A stretch of DNA of 56,313 bases. Source: Bacteroidales bacterium (GTDB lineage: Bacteria; Bacteroidota; Bacteroidia; Bacteroidales; VadinHA17). Made by a program: the position numbers and the translations under genes. Location of the stretch: NCBI GenBank assembly GCA_025358455.1, contig JANYJP010000107.1:1-56313 (forward strand), given 5' to 3'. Below, in pieces: positions 18,542-27,354 of the stretch. Positions within the stretch are counted from its first letter, which is position 1. The number at the start of each line of letters is the position of its first letter. A model generated the notes under the pieces. That model was not told the origin of the DNA. It ran no database searches and saw only the letters and a program-made list of their open reading frames with translations.

Positions 18542-20377
18542 ATGTGTGGAATTATTGGCTATATCGGATCAAAACCTGCCCGAAATATAATTATAAATGG
18601 TCTGAAAAGACTTGAATACCGTGGATATGATTCTGCTGGTATGGCAATTGTAAACGGAGAAACAAAAATCTTTAAGTGTGCCGGAAGAGTTAAGGATCTT
18701 GAAGAGATGGTTGACAAGTCGAGTTTTAATGGAACAACCGGGATGGGCCATACAAGGTGGGCCACTCATGGTGAACCAAATGAACTTAATGCACATCCCC
18801 AGGTTTCCTACAAAGGCAACTTCGTAGTTGTTCATAACGGAATAATTGAAAACTATGCCAGTTTAAAAAGGCATTTGCAGGGAAGAGGAATTGTCTTTAC
18901 CAGCCAGACTGATACCGAAGTTCTTGCAAATCTGATTGAACATCTGTATATCGAGGGTGACTTAACTGCCGAGCAGGCAATCACTTCTGCGCTTAACAGG
19001 GTGGTGGGCGCTTATGGACTTGTTATTATTTGTACAAATGAACCAGACAGGTTGTTCGCGGCTAAAAAGGGAAGTCCACTGGTAATTGGAGTAGGCGAAG
19101 GAGAAAATTTTATTGCATCTGATGCAACACCTATTGTAGAGTTTACACAGAGAGTGATATATCTGAACGATGACGATCTGGCAATTATTAAGAAGGATGA
19201 ATTGATACTTAAAACATTGAGGAATGATCAAATTCAGCCTGAAGTTAAAGAAATTGATCTGAAGATCGGGGAGATAGACAAAGAGGGATTTGCTCATTTT
19301 ATGCTGAAGGAAATTTTTGAGCAGCCGAGGGCAATTCATGATACTTTCAGAGGAAGGGTATTACCCGATTATTCAGGAGTAAGACTTGGGGGACTTCACA
19401 AACTTCTTGAAACAATTTCCGAATCGGAAAGGATTATAATTATCGCTTGTGGCACTTCATGGCACGCCGGACTACTGGGAGAATACCTTTTCGAAGAATA
19501 TACCAGGATTCCTGTTGAGGTGGAGTATGCTTCTGAATTCCGGTATAGAAATCCAATAATAAAAAAAGGAGATATCGTAATTGCGATCAGCCAGAGTGGT
19601 GAAACTGCTGATACTCTGGCAGCCATTAAGATGGCAAAAGGAAAAGGTGCAAAAGTATTGGGAATATGCAATGTAGTTGGCAGCAGTATTCCGCGGGAAA
19701 CTGATGCAGGCGTATATACACATGCCGGTCCCGAAATCGGGGTTGCCTCTACTAAAGCATTTACTTCGCAGGTAACAGTACTTGCAATGATGGCTTTTGA
19801 AATAGGGCATAAAAAAGGTGTCATTTCCGATTCAGCATACAAAGACCTTATAACTGAACTGGTGTCAATACCTGGTAAGATTGAAAAAGCTCTTAAAGTT
19901 AACGATCAGGCTCTTGAACTCGCCAAAATATTTCAGAATACCCATAATGCACTTTATCTTGGAAGGGGTTATCTCTTCCCGGTAGCACTCGAAGGAGCTC
20001 TTAAACTGAAGGAGATATCGTATGTACATGCCGAGGGCTATCCAGCTGCTGAAATGAAACACGGTCCCATCGCGCTTATTGATGAAAATATGCCTGTTGT
20101 AGTAGTTGCAACGAAAGACGACACATACGAAAAAATTATAAGTAACATTCAGGAGATTAAGGCAAGAAAAGGTATTGTGATTGCTATTGTTACCGAAGGA
20201 GACGAATTAATCAGGAAAATGGCAGATTATGTTCTTGAGGTACCTGAAACAATTCCGGCATTTTCAGGATTACTGGCCGTTATTCCACTGCAGTTGCTTT
20301 CTTATCATATGGCAGTTTTAAGAGGTTGCAATGTTGATCAGCCAAGAAATCTGGCTAAATCTGTTACTGTAGAATAA
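18542..20377 (+). CDS. glmS: Glutamine--fructose-6-phosphate aminotransferase (isomerizing)
   Basis: A 611-residue GlmS that makes glucosamine-6-phosphate, the entry to UDP-GlcNAc for peptidoglycan and LPS. The N-terminal glutaminase uses Cys2 (MCGIIGYIG), with GHTRWATHG and the NGIIENY loop. Two SIS domains follow, with ACGTSWHAG and SQSGETADT, and the C-terminus ends PRNLAKSVTVE. Length is standard. The upstream gap is only about 54 bases, so there is no room for a glmS ribozyme. A TAACTTCG box at 18508-18515 could be a weak -7 element. The DUF4954 gene follows after 17 bases. Confidence 0.97.
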   Translation: MCGIIGYIGSKPARNIIINGLKRLEYRGYDSAGMAIVNGETKIFKCAGRVKDLEEMVDKSSFNGTTGMGHTRWATHGEPNELNAHPQVSYKGNFVVVHNGIIENYASLKRHLQGRGIVFTSQTDTEVLANLIEHLYIEGDLTAEQAITSALNRVVGAYGLVIICTNEPDRLFAAKKGSPLVIGVGEGENFIASDATPIVEFTQRVIYLNDDDLAIIKKDELILKTLRNDQIQPEVKEIDLKIGEIDKEGFAHFMLKEIFEQPRAIHDTFRGRVLPDYSGVRLGGLHKLLETISESERIIIIACGTSWHAGLLGEYLFEEYTRIPVEVEYASEFRYRNPIIKKGDIVIAISQSGETADTLAAIKMAKGKGAKVLGICNVVGSSIPRETDAGVYTHAGPEIGVASTKAFTSQVTVLAMMAFEIGHKKGVISDSAYKDLITELVSIPGKIEKALKVNDQALELAKIFQNTHNALYLGRGYLFPVALEGALKLKEISYVHAEGYPAAEMKHGPIALIDENMPVVVVATKDDTYEKIISNIQEIKARKGIVIAIVTEGDELIRKMADYVLEVPETIPAFSGLLAVIPLQLLSYHMAVLRGCNVDQPRNLAKSVTVE

Positions 20378-20394
20378 TCCTCATCCAGATAAGA

Positions 20395-22395
20395 ATGCCA
20401 GGTACAGAAGGAGATTACCGGATTATAACCAAAGCTGAAATTGAAACCCTGAAGCTTAACGGTTGCAGTTGTGACGACTGGAGCAGTGTAAGAGTAAAAG
20501 AGGGATTTAAGCCGGCCAGTTGCAATAATGTAATTTTCTCAGGTAATATATTACTTGGTGTATTTGAAGAACCATTTACTGATGAATCCGGCGTAAGTAT
20601 TCCAAGTGGCATTCTGAACGCAAGGCTTCATAACTGCACAATCGGGTCCAATGTTATCATTAATAATATAGGTGACTATATTGCAAATTATAATATTGAA
20701 GATTACGCGGTAATTAAAAACTGCGGTAAAATTCATACTGAAGGCATTTCCACTTTTGGTAACGGAACATCAGTGGCGGTCCTTAACGAAACAGGAGGGA
20801 GATCAGTCAGAATATGGGACAGACTTTCAGCGCATGAGGCTTATATAATTGCCCTGTACAGGCACAGGAGTGAGGTAATAAGTATTATGCAAAAGATGGT
20901 TGAGGACTACTCGGTGTCAAATTCCTCCGGAACAGGTACAATTGGTCAATTCTCAAGGATATTTAATTGCAGCAATATTCGCAATGTAAAGTTTGGTCCG
21001 TACAGCCATGCTGAAGGAGTTATAACACTCGATGAAGGATCAGTTAACAGCTGTAAAGCTGACCCGGTTTTAATCGGACCCGGTGTGATAATGGAACATT
21101 TTATTGTTTGTTCGGGCTCAATAGTTACAGAATCGACCCTTATTGATAAATGTTTTATCGGGCAGGGTTGTGTACTGGCAAAGCATTATTCTGCTGAAAA
21201 CTCACTGTTCTTTGCTAACTGCGGCGGATATCATGGCGAGGCATGTTCGATATTTGCAGGCCCCTATACTGTTACGCACCACAAATCAACATTACTTATT
21301 GCAGGCATCTTTTCTTTTATGAATGCCGGAAGCGGATCGAACCAGAGTAACCATATGTACAAACTTGGTCCGATACATCAGGGTATAATGGAAAGAGGTT
21401 CTAAGACAACCAGCGACTCATATATGTTATGGCCGGCCCGGATAGGCCCATTCACTCTGATTGTAGGGCGTCATAATAAGAATCCTGATTCATCTTCCCT
21501 TCCATTTTCATATCTGATTGAAAACAATCTTGAGAGTATCCTTGTCCCCGGGGTCAACCTCAGAAGTGTCGGTACTATAAGGGATGCACAGAAATGGCCA
21601 CTTCGCGACAGAAGGAGGGACCCTTTAAAAATTGATCAGGTAAACTTTAACCTGCTGAGTCCGTACACAATCAGGAAGATGATAGAAGGAAGGGAAATAC
21701 TGAAAAAATTAAAATCAGATCAATCAACCGGTGTATTGCCATATACTTATAATAATATGCTGATAAACAGGTCTTCCCTTGAAAGGGGGATTGAATATTA
21801 TCAGACAGGGATCAATAAATTTCTGGGTAACTCAATAATAAAACGTCTGGAAGACGGAGAATTCAGTACAAATGAAGAATTGAGAAAAAGACTTGCTCCT
21901 GACCAGCAGATTGGAAAAGGAGAGTGGGTTGATCTGGCAGGATTAATTGTACCGAAAACCGAGGTTGACAAATTACTCGACAATATTGAGTCGCGTAATA
22001 TAAGTTCAGTTGAGGAATTGGCAAAGTCATTTAGTGATATGCAAAATTCATATTATGACTGGCAATGGACCTGGTCGTGTGAAATGATAGAGGAGGAAAC
22101 GGGGATCGCGGTAAATAAATTAACTGCTGTAGATGTTACCGGTATAGTTAAAAGATGGAAAAAAAGTGTTATCGACCTCGATAATCTTCTCTATGAGGAT
22201 GCAAGAAAGGAGTTCACGTTATCTTCAATGACCGGATTTGGCATCGACGGAGGTGATGAGGTTAAAAAGCTTGATTTTGAGAAGGTCAGAGGTGAATTTG
22301 AATCAAACAGCGTAGTGACTGCCATCAAAGACCATACTGAACAAAAGCGGTCTCTCGGAGATGATTTAATTGCACGTTTGAAAAGAATAGTTTAA
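20395..22395 (+). CDS. DUF4954 family protein with left-handed beta-helix repeats
   Basis: A 666-residue protein. Residues about 40-400 contain many hexapeptide-type turns (for example CTIGSNVIINNIG, and PVLIGPGVIMEHFIV), as in left-handed beta-helix transferases and nucleotidylyltransferase tails. The last 200 residues are helical. It fits the Bacteroidota DUF4954 family, whose function is unknown. No signal peptide is visible, so it is probably cytoplasmic. It starts 17 bases after glmS and is probably co-transcribed, which suggests a link to amino-sugar or nucleotide-sugar metabolism; this is inference. It converges with rfbB, with eight bases between stops. Confidence 0.82.
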   Translation: MPGTEGDYRIITKAEIETLKLNGCSCDDWSSVRVKEGFKPASCNNVIFSGNILLGVFEEPFTDESGVSIPSGILNARLHNCTIGSNVIINNIGDYIANYNIEDYAVIKNCGKIHTEGISTFGNGTSVAVLNETGGRSVRIWDRLSAHEAYIIALYRHRSEVISIMQKMVEDYSVSNSSGTGTIGQFSRIFNCSNIRNVKFGPYSHAEGVITLDEGSVNSCKADPVLIGPGVIMEHFIVCSGSIVTESTLIDKCFIGQGCVLAKHYSAENSLFFANCGGYHGEACSIFAGPYTVTHHKSTLLIAGIFSFMNAGSGSNQSNHMYKLGPIHQGIMERGSKTTSDSYMLWPARIGPFTLIVGRHNKNPDSSSLPFSYLIENNLESILVPGVNLRSVGTIRDAQKWPLRDRRRDPLKIDQVNFNLLSPYTIRKMIEGREILKKLKSDQSTGVLPYTYNNMLINRSSLERGIEYYQTGINKFLGNSIIKRLEDGEFSTNEELRKRLAPDQQIGKGEWVDLAGLIVPKTEVDKLLDNIESRNISSVEELAKSFSDMQNSYYDWQWTWSCEMIEEETGIAVNKLTAVDVTGIVKRWKKSVIDLDNLLYEDARKEFTLSSMTGFGIDGGDEVKKLDFEKVRGEFESNSVVTAIKDHTEQKRSLGDDLIARLKRIV

Positions 22396-22403
22396 CTGGT
22401 CTT

Positions 22404-23459
22404 CTATCTGCCGGAATACATCAGGTCATAATATTTTCCGTATTCACCCGACAACACGCTATCGAGCCATTTTGTGTTCGTCAGATACCATTCAACAGTT
22501 TTTTCAAGGCCATCTGCAAATTCAGGAATAGGTGACCAACCAAGCTCATTCTGTAATTTCGATGAGTCAATTGCATATCTGAGGTCATGACCTGGTCTGT
22601 CCTTTACGTAGGTTATAAGCTTCTCAGAGCTTCCTGCAGTACGGTTAAGTTTTTTATCCAGTATCTTACAAAGAAGCTTTATGAGATCAATATTTTTCCA
22701 TTCATTGTTGCCCCCTATGTTATATGTATCGCTAACCCTTCCTTTATGAAAAATAAGATCAATAGCGGAGGCATGGTCCTCAACATATAACCAGTCACGG
22801 ATGTTTTCTCCTTTCCCATAAACAGGAATAGGTTTATTATTTTTGATGTTGTTTATTGCCAGCGGGATGAGTTTCTCAGGGAATTGATTGGGGCCGTAAT
22901 TGTTTGAGCAGTTTGATATTACAACCGGAATTCCAAAGGTATGGTTATAAGCTCTTACCATGTGGTCAGAACTTGCTTTTGATGCTGAATAAGGACTTTT
23001 TGGATCGTAAGCCGTTTCTTCAGTGAAGAGGCCTTCTTTTCCGAGTGACCCGTATACCTCATCGGTTGAGATATGGTAGAACAGTTTTCCTTCATATGCA
23101 TTCTTCCAGCTGGCAAGAGCAGCATTAAGCAGGTTGACTGTTCCAACAATATTCGTAAAAACAAATTCGTCCGGACCGGTAATAGAACGGTCAACATGTG
23201 ACTCGGCTGCCAGATGAATCACACCATCAAAACTGTACTTTTTGAACAGATCGAGAACAGATTGCTTATCAACGATATCTATTTTTTCAAACTTGTAATT
23301 TTTTTTTGTCTGAATATCAGTCAGATTTTCAAGGTTCCCTGCATAGGTAAGTTTATCACCGTTTACTATATTATAATCGGGGTAGTTGTGAACGAATCGC
23401 CTTACTACATGTGAACCTATAAAACCTGCACCCCCGGTTATTAGAATTGTTTTTTTCAT
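22404..23459 (-). CDS. rfbB: dTDP-glucose 4,6-dehydratase
   Basis: A 351-residue extended SDR enzyme. It converts dTDP-glucose to dTDP-4-keto-6-deoxyglucose, precursor of rhamnose and other deoxysugars. Seen: GGAGFIGSHVV NAD-binding loop, HISTDEVYGSLG with the Thr-Asp-Glu catalytic set, and YSASK. The ATG at 23459 overlaps the galE stop (ATGA, 23456-23459), a translational coupling signal; the frame extends 14 codons upstream inside galE but the family starts at MKKTILITGG. It is the last gene of the wbp-ugd-galE-rfbB operon. rfbA, rfbC and rfbD are not in the window. Confidence 0.95.
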   Translation of the reverse strand: MKKTILITGGAGFIGSHVVRRFVHNYPDYNIVNGDKLTYAGNLENLTDIQTKKNYKFEKIDIVDKQSVLDLFKKYSFDGVIHLAAESHVDRSITGPDEFVFTNIVGTVNLLNAALASWKNAYEGKLFYHISTDEVYGSLGKEGLFTEETAYDPKSPYSASKASSDHMVRAYNHTFGIPVVISNCSNNYGPNQFPEKLIPLAINNIKNNKPIPVYGKGENIRDWLYVEDHASAIDLIFHKGRVSDTYNIGGNNEWKNIDLIKLLCKILDKKLNRTAGSSEKLITYVKDRPGHDLRYAIDSSKLQNELGWSPIPEFADGLEKTVEWYLTNTKWLDSVLSGEYGKYYDLMYSGR

Positions 23460-24493
23460 GCATCTTTCTTTTTTTCTCTGATCTTTTTTTCCCAGTCCCA
23501 TGCAGTTTTCATTGCTTCATCGAGCGAACTTAATGTTTTCCAGCCCAGCTCTTTATTGGCAAATGATGGGTCGGCCCATATTTTTTCAATATCCCCTGGT
23601 CTTCTACCGACAATCCTGTATTTTATCTTAATACCTGAAACCCTCTCAAAAGATTTAATAGCATCGAGAACTGAAACTCCATTCCCGGTTCCCAGGTTAA
23701 AGACTTCGTAGTTCTTCAGGTTTCTTCCTTCTATGAGTCTTTTAACAGCTACAACGTGAGCTTTGGCCAGATCGACAACATGCAGATAATCTCTTATGCA
23801 GGAACCATCAGGGGTGTCATAGTCATTACCGAATATCTTTAATTCATCTCTTAATCCATAAGCCGTCTGGGTTATGAATGGAACGAGGTTTTCCGGTACT
23901 CCTTTTGGAAATTCGCCAATGAGAGAGGAGGGGTGTGCCCCGATTGGATTAAAGTATCTTAAGGAAATTGCTTTGACATTTTTATCAGAAACTGTTGTAT
24001 CCCTTATTATTGTTTCGCCCACCTGTTTTGTATTTCCATATGGAGAAGTGGCCGGCTGCAATGGAGCATCCTCTGTTACAGGAAGTTTATCAGGTTGTCC
24101 GTAAACAGTACATGAAGAAGAAAAAACAAAATCATGTATCCCGTTATGTTGCATTGCATCCAGAAGATTTACCAGCGACATCAGATTATTTCTGTAATAA
24201 TCGAGCGGCTTGTTAACGGACTCGCCTACAGCCTTATATGCTGCAAAATGAATAACTGCAGAAATATCTGTATGCTTATTGAAAAATGTGTCGACTTTTC
24301 CTTTGTCGCAAAGATCAAATACTTCAAGAACAGGTTTTACCCCTGTTATATTTTGGATCTTGTCAACTACTCCGGCTTCCGAGTTATAAAGGTTATCTAT
24401 TATTACGACATCAAAGCCCTCTTCAATAAGTTCAACTGATGTATGCGAACCGATATATCCGGTTCCGCCTGTTACCAGGATTTTCTTTTTCAT
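23456..24493 (-). CDS. galE: UDP-glucose 4-epimerase
   Basis: A 345-residue extended SDR epimerase interconverting UDP-Glc and UDP-Gal (possibly also the N-acetyl forms). Seen: GGTGYIGSHTSVEL at the N-terminus, FSSSCTVYG with the catalytic Ser/Thr, SPYGNTK carrying the Tyr-x3-Lys pair, and FNLGTGNGVSVLD. The length is standard. Its ATG follows the upstream stop directly (TAG then ATG), and its own stop overlaps the rfbB start, so ugd, galE and rfbB are tightly coupled. Acceptor specificity cannot be told from the sequence alone. Confidence 0.94.
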   Translation of the reverse strand: MKKKILVTGGTGYIGSHTSVELIEEGFDVVIIDNLYNSEAGVVDKIQNITGVKPVLEVFDLCDKGKVDTFFNKHTDISAVIHFAAYKAVGESVNKPLDYYRNNLMSLVNLLDAMQHNGIHDFVFSSSCTVYGQPDKLPVTEDAPLQPATSPYGNTKQVGETIIRDTTVSDKNVKAISLRYFNPIGAHPSSLIGEFPKGVPENLVPFITQTAYGLRDELKIFGNDYDTPDGSCIRDYLHVVDLAKAHVVAVKRLIEGRNLKNYEVFNLGTGNGVSVLDAIKSFERVSGIKIKYRIVGRRPGDIEKIWADPSFANKELGWKTLSSLDEAMKTAWDWEKKIREKKKDA

Positions 24494-25783
24494 CTAGAGG
24501 CTCCAGTATGGATGACTATTTATTTTACCGCGCAGGACTCCTTTCACATCGATAATAATACCTTCTTTATTGAGAAATGAGCTAAACCATTTCTCCTCAA
24601 ATTTAATGTATTCCCTATGGCTCACTGCCAGTATTATTGCATCGTACTTGCCTGATGGCTGATTTTTCAATTCCAGCTTATATTCTTCATGAACCTCATG
24701 AGCATTTGCCCCCGGATCTATTACATCAACGGTTATCCCGAATTCGGTAAGTTCGGTGATTATGTCAACTACCTTTGAGTTACGGATATCCGTAACATCT
24801 TCTTTGAAGGTGATTCCCATAACAAGCACCCTTGCTTTATTAGGATTCATGCCGGTGGCAATTATTTTCTTAACAGTTTGTTTCCCTATGTATCTTCCCA
24901 TACTGTCATTAATGAAACGGCCCGAATCAATCATCTGTGGATGGTACCCGAGCGCTTTTGCCTTAAAAGAAAGATAATATGGATCAACACCTATGCAATG
25001 CCCTCCTACAAGCCCGGGGTAGAACTTTAAAAAGTTCCATTTTGTACCGGCAGCTTCGAGTACTTCAAATGTATTTACCCCTAGACGATTAAAAATCAGT
25101 GACAATTCATTCATAAAAGCGATGTTAATGTCGCGCTGGGTATTTTCAATTATTTTAGCTGCCTCTGCAACTTTAATAGAACTTGCCCTGTAGACGCCTG
25201 CTTTAATGATGATCTCGTATATTTTCGCAATATTTTCAGCTGATTCCGGATCACAGCCACTTGTTACCTTTATAATTTTAGTAAGAGTATGGTTTTGATC
25301 GCCGGGATTTATCCTTTCCGGAGAGAATCCGACTTTGAAATCCTTTCCTACGCTGAGTTTGGAAAATTTTTCAAGAACAGGAATACAATCTTCTTCGGTA
25401 CAGCCCGGGTAAACCGTTGATTCATAGACAACATAATCACCTTTCTTTAATATTTTCCCTACTGTTTCAGACGCTTTAAGTACCGGAGTAAGATCAGGCA
25501 AATTGTAGATGTTTGTTGGTGTTGGTACGGCAATAATATGAAAAGATGCCTCCTTCAGATCCTTTGGATCGCAGGTAAAAAGTATGTCAGAATTTTTAAA
25601 TGCATCTGACGTGAGTTCATTACTTGGGTCAATTCCTTTTTTCATCAGGTCCACTCGTTCGGGTTTGATATCAAACCCGACAACCTTAATTTTCTTTGCA
25701 AACTCGAGTGCTATTGGCAGACCAACATATCCCAGCCCGATTAGAGAGAGTTTTGTCTCTTTGTTTATAAGTTTATTGTACAT
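24494..25783 (-). CDS. UDP-N-acetylglucosamine/galactosamine 6-dehydrogenase (WbpA/TviB/WbpO type)
   Basis: A 429-residue nucleotide-sugar dehydrogenase performing the two-step NAD-dependent oxidation of C6. Seen: GLGYVGLPIALEFA, VPTPTNIYNLPDL, the EAAGTKWNFLKFYPG segment typical of the TviB/WbpO group, and the catalytic Cys in GLVGGHCIGVDPYY. With wbpB, wbpD and wbpE homologues directly upstream, UDP-GlcNAc is the most likely substrate, giving UDP-GlcNAcA as first step of diacetamido-glucuronate synthesis. It starts one base after wbpB ends. UDP-GalNAc cannot be excluded by sequence. Confidence 0.9.
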   Translation of the reverse strand: MYNKLINKETKLSLIGLGYVGLPIALEFAKKIKVVGFDIKPERVDLMKKGIDPSNELTSDAFKNSDILFTCDPKDLKEASFHIIAVPTPTNIYNLPDLTPVLKASETVGKILKKGDYVVYESTVYPGCTEEDCIPVLEKFSKLSVGKDFKVGFSPERINPGDQNHTLTKIIKVTSGCDPESAENIAKIYEIIIKAGVYRASSIKVAEAAKIIENTQRDINIAFMNELSLIFNRLGVNTFEVLEAAGTKWNFLKFYPGLVGGHCIGVDPYYLSFKAKALGYHPQMIDSGRFINDSMGRYIGKQTVKKIIATGMNPNKARVLVMGITFKEDVTDIRNSKVVDIITELTEFGITVDVIDPGANAHEVHEEYKLELKNQPSGKYDAIILAVSHREYIKFEEKWFSSFLNKEGIIIDVKGVLRGKINSHPYWSL

Positions 25784-25784
25784 A

Positions 25785-26741
25785 TTATAAGATTGATTTT
25801 AATATTGGATGATAGTCTCCCTGTAATCCAACAGGTTTTAAATTTCTGATTATGTATGCTGTTTCAACTGACTGTCGGGCATCTTTCAGTCCGAATCCTT
25901 TTCCTGCCAGTATCTCCTTGTAAGTCTGGGTATGCAGGTCGGCAAACCCCTCACTGAATTCTATCTCTTCTCCATTAACAGTAATTGACCTGAAGGTTCT
26001 CTTCCCGCACTCCCTGATTTTTTTAGGTATATCATTATAATCAAGACTGAGGAACCATCGGACCCTGGCATTTTCAAGTTCGAGATACCCAGCAGCCTTA
26101 TGGGGCTCTGAAATGTGAACAATATTATTCTTGGCAGCGCCAAAAATCCAGGAAAGCATATCGAAGAAATGAATACCGATGTTGGTAGCCACGCCACCGG
26201 ATTTCTGGATATCCCCTTTCCAGGAGATTGAATACCAGTTTCCCCGGCTGGTTATATAAGATAAATCAACATCATAAACTTTACCTTTCGGACCATTTTT
26301 GATTTTCTCCCTCAACTCCAGTAACTTTGGATGAAGACGAAGCTGAAGCACTGTATATATATTACGTCCGGTCTCATTCTCAATCTCCTGCAATGCATCT
26401 ATATTCCATGGATTCAGAACTATAGGTTTTTCGCAAATTGCTTCAGCCTGGTGACGCAAAGCAAAACGGATATGTGAATCGTGCAAATAATTCGGAGAAC
26501 AGATACTTACATAATCAATTTTTGTACCCGTCCGTTTCAGCTTATCAAAATGTCTGTCAAACCTTTCAAATTCCACAAAAAAATCGCTCTCAGGAAAATA
26601 GCTGTCTATTCTTCCTACACTATCAAACTTATCGAGGCTGGCAAGGAGGTTATTTCCTGTTTCTTTAATTGCATGCAGATGCCTGATGGCAATGTATCCT
26701 GCCACACCAATTATTCCGAAATTTTTTGGATTATCATTCAT
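25785..26741 (-). CDS. wbpB: UDP-N-acetyl-2-amino-2-deoxyglucuronate 3-dehydrogenase (WbpB-like)
   Basis: A 318-residue Gfo/Idh/MocA oxidoreductase with strong overall likeness to Pseudomonas WbpB: NFGIIGVAGYIAIRHLHAI at the start, DYVSICSPNYLH, CEKPIVL, YITSRGNWY, GVATNIGIHFFDML and SITVNGEEIEFSEGFADL. It oxidises C3 of UDP-GlcNAcA to the 3-keto form used by WbpE. The ATG at 26741 is the proper start (MNDNPKNFG); an in-frame TTG seven codons upstream is less likely. It lies between wbpD and the 6-dehydrogenase. Confidence 0.93.
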   Translation of the reverse strand: MNDNPKNFGIIGVAGYIAIRHLHAIKETGNNLLASLDKFDSVGRIDSYFPESDFFVEFERFDRHFDKLKRTGTKIDYVSICSPNYLHDSHIRFALRHQAEAICEKPIVLNPWNIDALQEIENETGRNIYTVLQLRLHPKLLELREKIKNGPKGKVYDVDLSYITSRGNWYSISWKGDIQKSGGVATNIGIHFFDMLSWIFGAAKNNIVHISEPHKAAGYLELENARVRWFLSLDYNDIPKKIRECGKRTFRSITVNGEEIEFSEGFADLHTQTYKEILAGKGFGLKDARQSVETAYIIRNLKPVGLQGDYHPILKSIL

Positions 26742-26767
26742 CCTGAGATCAAAATTAATCAATAAAA

Positions 26768-27346
26768 TTAAACAATTTTAGAAACAAGACCGTCCTTCAA
26801 ATGGTATCTCTCATTACTTTCAGTACAATACGCAAAGCCTTTGTCATCAAATATGAGTTTATGACCATATTCGCTTATCCATCCGGTCTGACGGGCCGGG
26901 TTTCCAACAACAAGGGCATACGGCCTGACATCTTTTGTTACGACGGCTCCGGCTCCAATAAATGCATATCGTCCTATAATATTGCCGCAGATAATTGTTG
27001 CGTTAGCGCCAATAGAGGCGCCTCTTTCTACAATTGTCTCAAGGTACTGGTCTTTCCTTGCTATCGCACTTCGTGGATTAATTACATTTGTGAATACCAT
27101 TGAAGGCCCCAGAAATACATCATCATCGCAAATCACTCCCGTATAGATCGATACATTATTCTGAACCTTCACATTATTGCCAAGCTTAACTCCGGGAGAT
27201 ATAACAACATTCTGTCCGATGTTGCAGTTTTCACCGATTTCCGAACCGGGCATAACATGACTAAAATGCCATATCTTCGTTCCTTTTCCAATTTTACTAC
27301 CCTCATCAATAACTGCCGTTTCGTGGGCAACGTATTCTTTATTCAT
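26768..27346 (-). CDS. wbpD: UDP-2-acetamido-3-amino-2,3-dideoxy-glucuronate N-acetyltransferase (WbpD-like)
   Basis: A 192-residue left-handed beta-helix acetyltransferase. Hexapeptide repeats run from about residue 15 to 150 (IGKGTKIWHFSHV, IGENCNIGQNVVISPG, IGRYAFIGAGAVVTKDV). The N-terminal VAHETAVIDEGSKIG and the segment GPSMVFTNVINPRSA are typical of WbpD/WlbB proteins, which acetylate the 3-amino group with acetyl-CoA. It follows wbpE by eight bases. Together with WbpE, WbpB and the 6-dehydrogenase it completes the route to UDP-GlcNAc(3NAc)A. Confidence 0.93.
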   Translation of the reverse strand: MNKEYVAHETAVIDEGSKIGKGTKIWHFSHVMPGSEIGENCNIGQNVVISPGVKLGNNVKVQNNVSIYTGVICDDDVFLGPSMVFTNVINPRSAIARKDQYLETIVERGASIGANATIICGNIIGRYAFIGAGAVVTKDVRPYALVVGNPARQTGWISEYGHKLIFDDKGFAYCTESNERYHLKDGLVSKIV

Positions 27347-27354
27347 GGTAATTA

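Noticed and set aside
19396-19842. A 148-residue minus-strand frame antisense to glmS
   Set aside because: The glmS SIS domains explain this sequence; the reverse frame has no motif.
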